From contig BRKX01000004.1 in NCBI GenBank assembly GCA_026008535.1, forward strand, positions 14,471,501 through 14,535,500: 64,000 nucleotides of DNA, written 5' to 3'. Origin of the DNA: Perilla frutescens (lineage: Eukaryota; Streptophyta; Magnoliopsida; Lamiales; Lamiaceae). Within the stretch, counting starts at the first letter, position 1. Every line of letters begins with the position of its first letter. Made by a program: the position numbers and the translations under genes. Below, in pieces: positions 34,545-47,012 of the stretch. Below the pieces are notes generated by a model, which was not told the DNA's origin, did no database searches, and saw only the letters and a list, made by a program, of their open reading frames with translations.

Positions 34545-34770
34545 AGGGCCTAGTGGTGGAGTGGTGTTTCTTGAGGCCAAAGCTCTCAAGTTCGACCCAC
34601 CACCACCACTAGGTGTGAGCCTGTCACACCTGGCTTGCCAAGTGTGAACTCTAAATAAAAAATTAAATTAAATCATAATAAATTAAAACTTATAAAAAAT
34701 AAATTTATTTTAACATTAAATGTTTGGCATAGAAGATGCCACAGGATATGTCATAGGAGATCTCTTATAT
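34545..34770 (+). mobile_element. SINE-like repeat with pol III-type boxes
   Basis: TAGTGGTGGAGTGG (34551-34564) resembles box A and AAGTTCGACCC (34588-34598) resembles box B, spaced about 30 bases apart as in tRNA-derived SINEs. The tail CTCTAAATAAAAAATTAAAT also occurs at 16650 and 48670. The interior has CACCACCACCACTAGG, nearly complementary to the box A region. It is not a functional tRNA. Confidence 0.5.
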
Positions 34771-35530
34771 GTATTTCACTATTTCTTGATCTAACTCGAA
34801 AACTGTAATTTTAACTATTTTTAATTTTGGAGAAAATAAAGTCTTAATAGATGAATTAGAAGGGCATCCACATATATACAAAGTGCGTTTTAATTTTACT
34901 CTAATATCCATTTATTATTGCCTTAAGCCCCCCCCCCCCCCCCCCCAACATATTCCATCGTATTTTAATTTTATGTTTTATCAATGTATAATACATGCAG
35001 TGACGATGTGACATAATGTATAGATAGGCCATTTGTGAAAATACAGATTAAAAGACCTACAAAATAAATAATGTCAACATTTATTTTGTGAAAAGAATCT
35101 ATTCCCTTGAATGCCCCAAAAATACTTTATTAACTTGACAGTTACTTTCTGAAATGGTAAAGCATGAGCATGATACATAAAGCCTCATGACAATGCACCA
35201 AAAAAGAAAGGGGTAGGTGGCTGTTTGGCTAAGGTTTTCTTTAAACAAAAAATAAATAGGAATATAGTTCATAAGATGATAATTTTATTAAAATTAAAAA
35301 TAATCGAGGAAACTCAATAAAATAAGAAAAAATTATACCTGAAATAAAAAATCACCAATTTAAGACATAAAAAATCGTATATTTTGATCTCCTCACTCCT
35401 ATAAAATTTTAATTATTTTTATATTAATTTTTGTTTCCACAATTCTCTCACCTTTAAAAAAAAATAATGAAGCCAAAAGCGTCAAACATTTTGTAGTTCC
35501 GTAATGATATAAATGACAACATAATTCCCC
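34771..35530. other. AT-rich spacer with a C homopolymer
   Basis: A run of about 19 C lies at 34928-34946. No other feature is recognised before the MTP promoter region. Confidence 0.5.
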
Positions 35531-35750
35531 AGAAGGCGGCCAATAAATCCGCGCCACGTGTAGAAATTAGTGCTGTGTAATTTATATACGGTTACGGCTT
35601 AGTGCTACTGCCCAACTTCCCATGCTTATTTCAGGGGACAAAAGAGTTTGATTTCGGGGGATCGTTTCTACAAAATACATTCCGCATTGCAATTCGACCT
35701 TTTCAAATACCATCCCAAATTTCTAAAACCTAAAAAAAACCTCACCAAAA
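35531..35750 (+). promoter_or_regulatory. Proximal promoter of the MTP gene, with G-box
   Basis: GCCACGTGTAG near 35552 contains CACGTG, the core recognised by plant bZIP and bHLH factors. The leader before the ATG is AC-rich (CTCACCAAAA). Regulation is inferred only. Confidence 0.4.
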
Positions 35751-38700
35751 ATGGACAGCGCCAGCGGCGCCGTTGTCGGCGAGAGCCGTAGAGAGTTATT
35801 GGGCTCCGCTAGGATCGACGACGTCCGCCAGCCGTCGTGGAGGCTCAACTTGGATGAGTTCCGCTTGCCGGAGCGCGAATCCGATCACCGCCACCCCACT
35901 TTCAACATCCGCCGCCTCATCCGAAACAAGAGTATGTGATTTTTTTTTTCTCGCTGTCTATGGTATATGCCTACACGTGTGTGTGTGGATGCGCAGAATG
36001 CCTATTTTTGTGCATAGATTCATTGCCAATTCCCCGAATTTTCTGTGGAGGATATTAGGGGAACTGTGTGAAAGCAAATATGTCGTATGAATGATGCATA
36101 CAAAATCTCTCTTCTCCTGAGTCACGCGGCTGATAAAAAAGAACCATAAAGAATAAGACATAATTTTGGATCTAAATATAGCTCTCTCTCTCTCTCTCCT
36201 CTTTTTTTTTTCAGCCCCCTTTCATTTTTTTAATGAAGATTCAAAATGCATCATTTTGTTCTGTGTTCCTCTTTATATATATATGTGTGTGTGTGTGTAT
36301 TCCAATGTGTTCCAGATGACAGTTTTCGTTTAATTGATATATAATCTCCCTGACTACAGACTAAGGTTACTAATGCATGCTGTACCAGCAGTAGCAGTCT
36401 ATGGAATTCTTATATTTGTAGTAATAATTTCCTGCTGATAAGTTGGTACTCTAACCTTGCGAGTGAAGAGTTTCTGGAAAACTAGTAGTTGTGATTGGAC
36501 ACAAGAAAATACCATCGGAATGTTCATTTTTAAGCGAATCATGTTGCGGTAGTAAAATTGAGGGAAATTTTATTTCCTGATTACTCTTTTTTTTTGGGAT
36601 CAGTCTTTTTCTTTGTGAACTTTGTTCAATACCACTTTGCTAGCACTGCAATTTTTTTTCTTCTTCTTAAACTAACTTGAGTTCAGCTTTCTACATTGAC
36701 TTGATGAAAAATTAAGATTAAGTAATTAGTATATCAAAGTTTAAATAAAATCTACATAATTTAAATAAAAAAATATTTATCATAAGCATGCTGTATGAGC
36801 TGCCTGCACACATGGATTTCCAATGTGTCAAATAGGGCAACAAGCTATGTCTGATTTTTTTATAAAGGTTGGGTGCTAAAATGTCAATTATGAAAGACCA
36901 GTTATTTTTGTTGAAAAAGCCAAAGTAAAACTATTCTTTAGCAATTTGATCTTCACAGAAATACATTGAATGTCAATATTTTCCTGAATTAAAATTGGAT
37001 GCATCACAGTGCACATTATAGCAGAAAACTCAGATCTATGTAATTTCCTAGTTTTTGAGTGCCTGATTTGCACAATGACATTTGAAATTTTTGATGGAAG
37101 TTGCGTGTGTCAAAAGGCATATCATGTTGATGATGGAATGAGATCAATTAAGTGCACCCCGTGCCTTGTGATTTTACGGATTAGAGAATGGAGAATTTGA
37201 ATTTTAGTTTGACGCTCCAGATCATGAACCAATCTAAGGTTTAAGTTTAACTGCTGTGACAGAAGCACCATAAATATCTTCTAACAAATTTGATGCTGCT
37301 TTTCAGTAAATACGTGTAAGTTCATTTCCTCTAATGTTTTATTGTTATGTTTTAATGTAGTTAAGTATTTTCATCTGTCAGGAAAACAACGGAAAGTTAA
37401 TGAGTACTACAAAAAGCAGGAGAGACTCCTGGAAGGATTCAATGAGATGGAGACTATCCATGAATCTGGTGGCTTACCGGATGCTCTTACTGAGGTTGCC
37501 TTTTGGTTTGTGTATTTCTTCTTCTTTTCTTTCTTTCTTTATTTATTTCTTTCTTTCTTTCTTTCTTTCTTTCTTTTCTTTTCCATTTTCTTAACGAATA
37601 TACTCATGAGAATACCACCTGTGATACTTTTTAATTATGACATTCAGGCATATTCAATTGTATGACTTTAATTCACTTCAGTGACTCTTTTACTGAGTGA
37701 AGTAGTAATACTCATATTAAAACTTGTAAACTAGAACTTATCCTAGTTTCAATGAAAACTTCAGTATATTTGTCTGACGCTTTAGTTTTTTGCCATTCTG
37801 TAATAAACGAAACCTGTTCTGATATTAGCCTGCTTCTAGGATGCTGCTACTTTTCCCTTCTTTTCTGTTTTTATTTTGTCTTCTTTTGGGAATGAGTGAG
37901 GCGAGTGTTTCACCGCTACACTCTGCTTGAAGATCAGTGCGGTTTTGTAAATCGTATTGTATTTATATCTTATTCATATCAAATATTTCTCCAGGATGAA
38001 CTGAAAAAACTTGCAAAGAGTGAGAGGCTAGCTGTTCATATATCCAACTTTGCAAATTTGATCCTTTTCATAGCAAAAGTTTATGCTTCATATGAGAGCA
38101 GGTCTTTAGCCGTCATTGCCTCAACTATGGACTCTTTCCTAGACCTATTATCTGGGCTGATCCTGTGGTTTACATCCTATGCTATGAAAAATCCGAACCA
38201 GTATCATTACCCAATTGGAAAGAAAAGGATGCAGCCAGTGGTAAGAATTTCCATCTGCTTCAAAATAATAAACTTGTCATCCTTATATGGGAGTTTAGCT
38301 TTACAACCCTTTATGTTTTTTTTTTCTTTTAGTAAAAACTGACTTTTGCATTTTGTCATTGAAACTTATAATGGTAGATTCATGTGCGGGACAACCTAGA
38401 AAAGGAGATTCAGTTACCTTGACTAATATTAAATGTCACGTCTTTTGAAAGATATTTTATATATTGGCTATGTGTTCTAGTGGTAAAAATCAAGGTTTTG
38501 TCGAGTTAAGAATCGATAGTGCATATTCATTTACAAGGTGAGTTGTTTCACAATCAACCTCGTCTATCTTTGACAGGGCATCATTGTTTTTGCGTCCGTT
38601 ATGGCAACACTGGGATTACAAATAATACTGGAGTCTGTTCGGCAACTGATAGCGAAGGTATTATGCGGCAAAAAATGCATAGTTCTTGTTGCCAAATTTG

Positions 38701-39503
38701 TTTTATCTAATTATTTTTCATCCTTGTCGAACAGACTGGCCCTGAGATGGATCATCGGCAAGAGATGTGGATGATAGGGATCATGGTATCTGTAACTGTA
38801 GTGAAGTTTGTGCTTATGGTTTATTGCCGCCGATTTAAGAATGAAATTGTTAGAGCCTATGCTCAAGATCATTTCTTTGATGTCATCACCAACTCAGTTG
38901 GATTAGCCACGGCTGTTTTGGCAGTCCGTTACTACTGGTGGATTGATCCTACAGGGGCCATGATCGTGAGTACACTCACTCTGTGTTTCTTCTGGTATTT
39001 ATATTTTAGGCTAGGAAGTCATAGAATCTCGTGACACCATATCATTAGTATTCTGTGATCATGCATGGCATAATTCTACCATTCGCAGTGAGATTGATAG
39101 TCTTGTAGGCTTTAATTGTATACCTTACTAACACACTCTCTCTATATATATGTTGCAGATAGCAATATACACAATTAACACTTGGACTAGGACTGTTTTT
39201 GAGAATGTGTGGTCGCTAATTGGAAGAACAGCACCTCCAGATTTCCTTGCAAAGTTGACCTATCTCATCTGGAATCATCATCAGCAAATTCAGCACATTG
39301 ACACAGTGAGGGCATATACATTTGGCTCCCATTACTTCGTGGAGGTAGACATTGTGTTGCCGCAAGATATGATGTTGAGCCAAGCACACAACATCGGTGA
39401 ACAATTACAAGAAAAGCTCGAGCAACTTCCTGAGGTCGAGAGAGCATTTGTTCACATAGACTTCGAGTTTACTCACAGACCGGAACACAAGAGCAAGGTG
39501 TAA
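35751..39503 (+). CDS. MTP10: Metal tolerance protein, Mn-type cation diffusion facilitator (MTP9/MTP10 group)
   Basis: Proton-coupled efflux of Mn2+ (family role) across a Golgi, endosomal or plasma membrane. Six exons: 35751-35931, 37382-37494, 37995-38240, 38577-38657, 38735-38965, 39159-39503. All junctions have GT..AG borders and join in frame, giving 398 residues, within the usual range. Residues 62-98 hold the pre-TM signature YYKKQERLLEGFNEMETIHE. TM2 carries D144-SFL-D148 and TM5 carries D252-HFF-D256, the paired DxxxD sites of Mn-type CDFs; Zn-type members have HxxxD. The cytosolic C-terminal domain includes DTVRAYTFGSHYFVEVDIVL and ends FTHRPEH. The SGGLPDALTE and THRPEHKSKV segments favour the MTP9/MTP10 branch over MTP11; the exact paralogue is uncertain. 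Intron 1 is 1.45 kb. Intron 2 holds a TTTC microsatellite (37520-37580). Confidence 0.93.
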
Positions 39504-40735
39504 GTGTGTTATGAAATAAGGTCGGTTCTACTGATGGATTCCAATTTCCATCGCTCACCACAGATGACATCGTAAGATTCGATTATGACGAGCAAATAAT
39601 TATCTCATTCTACTATATGAAAACTCTCTTGAGTTCTAATATCCATTGAGGAAAGAATTAAGAGGTATATATTAACTATAGTTTTTCAGAGGTAGGGTTT
39701 GAACTTGCACTAGTTGTTTCAGGACCACTTTCTTTAATGGCTGTATTAGGTACACCAAACTGATGCCACTGATGCCTATTTGCACAGACTGGTGCATTTG
39801 GGGATAGGGTTGTTTAAAATGCTTTCACATTTTTTTTTTCTTATCTCGTCATATTCATCATCTTTCTTTCTCCATATCTTTGTTTATGAGCCTTTTTAAG
39901 ATCAACTTTGTATTTGTATATGGAATTTGATGGTAGCTCTGTCATTTTAAGTTCTTTAACTTTCCAATTTGTTTTATTTTATTTTTTTGTGTGCGTACTC
40001 AATATTTTATTTTATTTTTTTATTTTTGTTGAGGTAAGTGTACTCAGTGTTTTTGAATGGAAGGCATCTACTGAATTTCAGTGAAAATAAAGGGACACAC
40101 TTTTAATAATTTAAATTATATGGAATATTTAAAAAAATTAAATAAAATTGTTTGAATCTACAGCGAACAAGTATTTATTTTCCAACTGTATTATTCTTTT
40201 ACTCTTTTGTTAATGAAATTTATTTATTTTACTTGAAAATGGGAGATTGGCCCTTTTCCAATTTATTTAAAACACCGCATAAACTGGTTTATTTAATAAC
40301 TTAATTTTAGAGATTTTAACATGTTGATATGTACTTTAAAATAAATTGTTTGCAAAATAATTATTTTAACATTAAAATACGTTATAAGTTTTTTCAAAAT
40401 AATTTTTTGCTTTTTTTCAAACAAATTAAGGTAGAAGGCTTAGGGGAACAATTGCTGACTATTTAGAAGAATTTATCAGATTTGATTTTGGTGAAGAGTT
40501 TTTATGTTGGATATAATGGATAGGATCAATACATAAATGGGCCCTTTACAGCTTTACTTTCACGTTTCCAGTTCCTAAGATTTCATTTGATTTAATTAGG
40601 CCATCTACTTTGTAATGCGTTGTTTGAATACTTCAAATTTTATTTATTTAAATAATGCCATTATTATTATATCTTTAAAATACTTCTTACATATTCTTAT
40701 AACGCAAAAACTTCCATGCACCAGTTCTAAATAAG
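39504..40735. other. MTP 3' region and AT-rich spacer
   Basis: Presumed 3' UTR and poly(A) region, then T-rich sequence. No gene is recognised. Confidence 0.5.
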
Positions 40736-40737
40736 CT

Positions 40738-41095
40738 TATTTAAGACGGGTATGGTCAAATCGCGGGTTAACGCGGGTCAACCCGCAAAAAAAGAAAAAT
40801 GATAAAATAGGTGATACTTTTTAAGAATACAGATGATACTTTTTGAATTTTGAGTTATACTTTTTAGTGTTATGGTTGATACTGATTTTGACAGTTTTTA
40901 TTTATTTATTTATTTTGGCCGATACTTTTTAAGTATACAGGTGATACTTTTGGGCTTTTGAGTGATACTTTTTAGTATTACTGTTGATACTAATTTTGAA
41001 AGTTTTTTCTTTTTGGAGTTGACCGGGTCAATGCGTTGACCGGTCAACGCGCGTTGACCCGGTCAATTCGGTTGATGGTGCACCTAGTTCAAAGA
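40738..41095. mobile_element. Short MITE-like repeat with internal duplication
   Basis: The left end carries CGGGTTAACGCGGGTCAACCCG and the right end GTTGACCGGTCAACGCGCGTTGACC, GC-rich sequences in opposed arrangement. The interior has two near copies of GATACTTTTTAAG(A/T)ATACAG followed by TGATACTTTT. The boundaries are approximate. Confidence 0.45.
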
Positions 41096-41135
41096 AGTGC
41101 TTCTCTTCTTATAATTGGATTCGATAATAATACAA

Positions 41136-42350
41136 TCTATATAACATATAATATATAATAACAACACCGGATCCACACTTAGAAATCTTCATTTTCCGGC
41201 CTTTTTACACCTTCCGAAAACGTAAATGTAATATTGCATATTATTTAATTTTTTTTCCATGTAAAAAATCATGAATATTGTAGCAATATATTGCAAATAT
41301 ATTATTATACATTTCCATAAAAATTGGATTACGAGGAGATCAATTATATAATGTATCATATATGAAGCTAATTACAATCTCTCTTTATTTCTATATAAAT
41401 GTAATTTTGAATGAATACACACAAATTAATAAATTAATTGAATTACCTAATACACCCTGTGTGAATACTTTAAATGAGTTAAGTATAGATGTTTGAATGG
41501 ATTAAATGAGGGTAAATGTGTGAAAATTGTGAATTTTTTGTCTCGAATTTATAAAATTACACTGTTTTTGAAACAAAATTAAAATGCTAAAATGACACTT
41601 ATATAGCATATTTCATTATGTATATGAGTGATATGACATTCAAATTCATATGTGCGAATGAATAAATATGTGAGTTTTCATATATTAAGAAGTAATAAAT
41701 AACATTTGATAGATTTTATTACGTGAAATAATTATCAACATATATGAAATAATTAAACAAATTAATCAAGTAAATTATTTGGTAAAACATTATAATTGGT
41801 ATCGTGCTCTGTATACTTTATACGCATAGATAACATTTATAATATTTAGAAATTATAATGAATATGAAATAGTTAATAATTTAGCATTCTAATTAAACGT
41901 ATACCCGAATCAAACATAGATTGATATTTATAAATTCAACAAATGCTACTATAAATGTTGTATACAAACAAGTGTTGCATAATTTATAATATAACATTTT
42001 GATTGTAATAGTTTGTTAATTATTTATGCAATCATTTGAAATATATTATATATATACATATATAAATATTTTTTACAATTTGAAATATATTATATTATAA
42101 CATAATATAATATGCACGTATATACATACGTACGCATGAATATTCAAGTGATTATTTTTTTATCGATTATATTGTCAACTTAATTTTTCTAGATTCACAT
42201 TAATAAGTATCTAGCATAAATAAAAGAAAAAAATAACTTATTAACTAAAATATTATATATAACACGTGAAAATGTAACACTTAAATGAAAAATGTAATAA
42301 TTCAGTTTGATACCATGAATAATCCGTGCATCGCACGGACGAAAATCTAC
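41136..42350 (+). mobile_element. Short Helitron-like element
   Basis: Starts TCTATATAACATATAA after an A. It ends with a hairpin CCGTGC-ATC-GCACGG (42324-42338), eight bases, then CTAC followed by T. The last base departs from the CTRR consensus, so it is either an old copy or a coincidence. The interior is AT-rich and non-coding, 1215 bp. Confidence 0.45.
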
Positions 42351-43037
42351 TTTCCATATATAATACGAAGCTAATTAAATCTAATTTTTCATATATATTA
42401 TGTAGTTAATTATATATTAATATATTGATATTGATTAGATATCGGATTAAACGACGAATCACATGGTGTAAAATTTACTGATACTTTCTCTTTTTTCTTT
42501 ATTGTTTTATTTTTCATGGCAATTCGTTCAATATTATTAGTGAGTTAGGCGGAGTTTATTTGCTTAATTGTCATTTTGCTATGATTAGTATAAGTAGAGT
42601 TTATTGAATGACAATATTAATTGTGTGATGTGTCCACATTGCGGTCTCATGCAATTCGATCATGCGAAAATCTATAAAGTACTTCGCAACTCTTCATGAT
42701 GCTAAGTAATTCTCTTATTTGTTGAGTTTAAGCAAACACTATATGTGATTGATTTATTTGGCTATTGTACATTATATTTTGATTGGAATACTTGACATGT
42801 TTGAGTTTATTGATTTTAAGTTATTTGTGTATTGTGAATTTTGTCATCATCATCGGATTATTTGATCTACCGCCCATAAATACAATTTGTCAGTTTTGAA
42901 TATATTTGACTATTGTGAAGATGAGAGCCTTTTGGTTGATGAAATATCGGTGAAATTCCTTAAAGAGGTTGCACGATAAGCAATATTGTTTAATGCTATT
43001 TTTAATTTAACTTTAGGAAACAATGTATGATTGTCAG
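42351..43037. other. AT-rich spacer
   Basis: No gene or named repeat is seen. Confidence 0.4.
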
Positions 43038-43039
43038 TA

Positions 43040-43300
43040 CTCTCTTCGTTTTTATAATGTTTGTTGTTTTAGAATATTAATCTAGAATTAACAATTAATT
43101 TTTGGACAAATATATCTCTTCCTTCTATATCAAATAAAATCTCATTCCCTTATATTTTCCTAAAAAGTTGACAAAATTTTATCTCTTCATATATTTGTAG
43201 GGTTAAAATTGAGAGAAATGGTGTGAAAATATATAAAATAACAAACATTTTGACACAAAACAAAACTCTTAAAACAACAATCAAATCAACACGAAGGAAG
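43040..43300. mobile_element. Stowaway-type MITE, copy 2
   Basis: Same family as 32308-32587: left end CTCTCTTCGTTTTTATAATG and reversed right end CTTCCTTCGTGTTGATTTG, both followed by TTGTTGTTTTA. Shared interior words include TCTAGAATTAACAATTAATTT and AAAATATATAAAA. TA flanks are on both sides. Confidence 0.75.
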
Positions 43301-43302
43301 TA

Positions 43303-44560
43303 TTAATTAGACCACTGAGATCAGAGTGTGGAAGAATGAAATAAGAATATTTTTCATTTAATTTCTTCATGTACGGGAATTGGTTTGAATTAGATCGTGT
43401 GTATTGATATTAACATTCTTCATGTTTCTTTGTTTGGTAATTGTTGTGAGATTTAATGATTTGGTTCAAGCTAAATGTTACGTGATCATTTATATGGGCA
43501 ACTTAATTCCAATTTTGAACCCGTACGATATGTTTCGATTGGTGTCTTTGAAGGGAAATAATGATATCAATTGAAAATAATTCAAAATACGAGTTATGTA
43601 TGCACAAAAGCCAAACCAAAAATTGGTCTAACATTTTTATATTAAGTTACTTTCGATCAATTGTAACACCAACAAAAAATTAGTGTATTATTGAAAAGTA
43701 AATGTATATGTTGACATATCTTTGAGGTTCGTATTAATCGTATGAAATACTCTAACATACACAAAACATGGATATATTTATTACCAAATTCCACTAAACC
43801 ACAAGATTTGTGGTAATGAAAAATATTTCAACAGATTACTTGCGAAATGAAAGTGGCGTGTCAATTGTGTTGTTTCAACAGTCAAAGAGTTGGAGGTCGA
43901 TCGGTTGTTGGGTCATAAGTGGTTGTGGTTATTTTTGGGTAATTATATTCAAAGCCTTATTCTACTATTCACAACCTTATATTATACATATAAATAAATA
44001 ATAAAAAAATCCAAAATATATATGTTATATATATATATATCCTTATTATTGACCACAACCCATTTATTTCCAATCCCTAACCGCAAAAAAAGAGACATAT
44101 ATATTCTTACTCCAATTCAAATTTTGGCAAATAACTAAATCACCAAAATTTGTGTGATTGTTGAAAATATGGTGAAATTGAAATCGACAGGGTGTTGGAA
44201 TATACATGCTGAAGAGTTATTAAAAATGTAATTTCAAGAGGCTTATATTAAAGGTCAAATGAAATAGTTTTTAATAAACATATGTCAGTTCCAATTTCAT
44301 CAATTTCAAATTTGCAAAATGTATCAAGTTTTTATTTTTGGTATAACAATTTAAAATAATTTATGTTAAAAATAAAAAATCATGCAAAATTCATAATTTT
44401 ATAAGCATATAATCCAATGAATAATTTAAAATATGATATTTTAATAAAAAAATTGAAGCATTCAATAAAAAATAAAAAAGTTAAATGAGATTTTACGGAA
44501 ATTTCATAATTCATAATATATAAAATACAATTAAACTTGGACTTCTAGGAGCATGAATTT
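43303..44560. other. AT-rich spacer
   Basis: No gene is recognised; a short open frame at 43810-44001 has no family resemblance. Confidence 0.4.
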
Positions 44561-44619
44561 GAGGGCGAGGTAGCGGCGGGCATGTGAAGTAACCAAGGGC
44601 AATACTGTAAATTGAAGGC

Positions 44620-44660
44620 AAGTTAGGGTTTTTGGACGCCATGAGCCCTATATATAGAGA
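44620..44660 (+). promoter_or_regulatory. Candidate pol II promoter: telo-box and TATA
   Basis: TTAGGGTTTT (telo-box type) at 44623-44632 and CTATATATAG at 44648-44657 are followed by a pyrimidine-rich stretch (TTCTTTCTTC at 44700-44725). In plants, telo-boxes are common in promoters of translation-related and snoRNA genes. No protein gene follows. Confidence 0.4.
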
Positions 44661-44794
44661 GAGAGACCAGCACTTGTTTGCTCATCAACATTATTCGGTT
44701 CTTTCTTCTTTCTTCTTTCTTATTTATCAGCTAGTTTTACGGTCGAGATATCGCCTAAATTTTTATTTTCTTCCAATAAGTTTAGAATGAAATA

Positions 44795-44885
44795 TGAGAC
44801 AATGATGTATCGATAATTGTCCGTACCATATGAGAATGTTTCCAACATTGTTGATGTGTCTTTTATCTCTGGATCTGAGCTTTCC
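44795..44885 (+). ncRNA. Possible C/D-box snoRNA-like sequence 1
   Basis: ATGATGT (44802-44808) resembles box C and CTGA (44875-44878) box D, with an internal TGATGTG possible box C'. A terminal stem is not convincing. Proposed mainly because of its position behind a telo-box promoter and its neighbour at 44941. Confidence 0.2.
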
Positions 44886-44940
44886 TTCAAATATTTCCCC
44901 CCTCTTTTTGTGAAATTTATGTGTGGATAGGCAATAAATT

Positions 44941-45017
44941 AGAGTCACTGATGCACTTAATCAATGGTGTATAAAGCGCTGTACGTTGCCGATACAAATT
45001 CTTGGTGCTGAGATTCT
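44941..45017 (+). ncRNA. Possible C/D-box snoRNA-like sequence 2
   Basis: CTGATGC (box C-like, 44948-44954) and CTGA (45008-45011) are enclosed by AGAGT (44941-44945) and ATTCT (45013-45017), which can pair with one G-T wobble as a terminal stem. The size of 77 nt fits. No rRNA target is recognised for the sequence upstream of box D. Confidence 0.25.
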
Positions 45018-47003
45018 GACAACGGATTCCTTTTTATGGATCTGCTGCATTCAGATGCACTACATTCTCATTTAATCCACTATTAATTTTTACGGTTGTT
45101 TGTCAATTTTTTAAACTTTTCAAATTTAATTTTTTTTCGTTTTCGTTGAAGAAATAATTCTTCTATCTTCGTTGATATCTTGGATTATAAATTAATAGTT
45201 TAGTATATATGGGTTTTTCAAATATGCCAAATCAAATTCTATTTTGGTGACTAATTGCATTCGCCCAATTAATTTCTTTAAATCTGTCAAACTAATATTT
45301 TGTAATTCTACGGAACTAGTATTGTTGGGTTATATGAACTCGAATCCAATTCTTGAATGCTTTGGTCATGGAATCCTTACTAGCAATCTGTTGATGTTTA
45401 TAATTTTAGAGGATTTTGATTTAGAATGAAACATATTTGCTTGTCCTTCAGAAGTTTTATTTGTTTTTTCCCTACAGTTATGGATATAGGGATATATAAT
45501 GAGGAAAAACAAAAATTCAAAAATATTTAAGATTGAAAGATTATGTTTGCAGTATTAGGTTTATTATATATGCAGTAGCAAGTTTGTGTTAAGAAAGTCC
45601 TTAATATTCTATAAAATACAATATAAATCATCTATTAACTAAGCTATTTACTCTAAATGCTTAAAAGTATTTAAAGAATTTAAGAAAATGATTGAAAAGA
45701 AAATGTGTAGTTTTGAAATTTCCGCTCATTTCCTTTATCTAATTCAAAATCATGTGAAATTTCATCACAGATTACAATTACAGATTGTCGCGTCTTCTGT
45801 AAGAATAAGAATTGAATTCATTACAAATCACTATTTCTGATGTTTAATGAATATCTATATTGGAAAAAGAATACTGCTGCTCATCCAGAATTTAATTTTT
45901 TGATAATTAATAAAACTGTATTATTAATAAATTAATTTTCTTAATTATTAAATGTTATATTTTTACTATATTATCCTTCTGTCATGAAATTAGTGATTTG
46001 TAATTAATTATTAAAATTACTCCAGAAGCTAATGGGAAGAAAGGTGCGCAGCTTCATCTTCTTTCTTTTCTTCACTTCTTTATTTTTTTTCCATATTTGA
46101 TCACTTTTTTATTTTTTTTCCATCTTTTATTTCTTCTGAATTGAAGTGCATATAGAGTTGCTCTAATTATTATGGAGGACATCAATGTAAATTTATTGAA
46201 TAACTAGTGTTTTATTAATTAAAGTAATTAATTATTAAAAATAATAAAAGATTTTGGCTAGCTAGAATCTAGTAAAATCACTACTCATTGGAAAAAAATG
46301 TATATCTATATTGGACTTTTGTTGACATATTAAATGAAGAAGATAAGTTATTTAACCAAAAGATAACACGTGACAATGTGATTTCTCTTCAAATATAATT
46401 TGAAATTTTCTAACTGTATAAACTAATTGATGACTACCTGAGAATTAGGTTTAAAGCCTCTAAATTCCAAATGTGGAAATGTATATTGTGGCAAAAGCCT
46501 CGGATTAATTGTGGTAATATTTAAATTTAATTGTGGTAATTTGAAATTAATTGTTACAATGTGGCAAAAGCCATGATTAATTTAAATGTAAAACATTTGT
46601 GGCAATGTGACAAAAACCTCTATTAATTGTGGCAAAATTTCAAAATATTTGAATTTATAATCTTGGCAAGTTCATAATCGTGCCCCAATTCAAAATGTTT
46701 AAATTTAATCATAGCAAATTTCAAAATTGGATAGAATACAGATTGTCCAAATAATTTTTTATTTTTAAATCTTACCTAACTATCTTAATTTTACTATAAT
46801 TTTGTGTAAATATAAAGTTCTCGCATTCCAAATCCTGCGTTTCGGGCTTAAATAACGCCCCCCCCCCCAAATAAATATTTTTTAATATGTTAACTTAAAC
46901 TTTGTTATTTCATATATAAACCATTTCTTATCATAATTAGTATTGCAATTTTCTAATTCGCGACCTTTAAGATCATATTCTACCGCCTAATACTTGACTC
47001 TAA
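45018..47003. other. AT-rich spacer with degenerate repeat
   Basis: 46476-46720 contains several copies of (A)TGTGGCAAAAGCC and TTAATTGTGG at irregular 60-75 bp spacing. A C run is at 46859-46868. No gene is recognised. Confidence 0.5.
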
Positions 47004-47012
47004 TTATACTTT

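Noticed and set aside
34545..34620. tRNA gene suggested by box A- and B-like motifs
   Set aside because: No cloverleaf, anticodon arm or acceptor stem can be formed; better explained as a SINE-like repeat.
37342..37665. Phe-rich extension after the second MTP exon
   Set aside because: It reads through the GT donor at 37495 into a TTTC microsatellite; the spliced product matches the transporter family.
43810..44001. 63-codon plus-strand frame
   Set aside because: No conserved motif, no neighbouring exons, AT-rich composition like the surroundings.
44955..45007. Guide match to 18S rRNA through AAATTCTTGG before the putative box D
   Set aside because: The match is to the rRNA sense strand as I remember it, not the antisense needed by a guide, so it does not support the snoRNA call.
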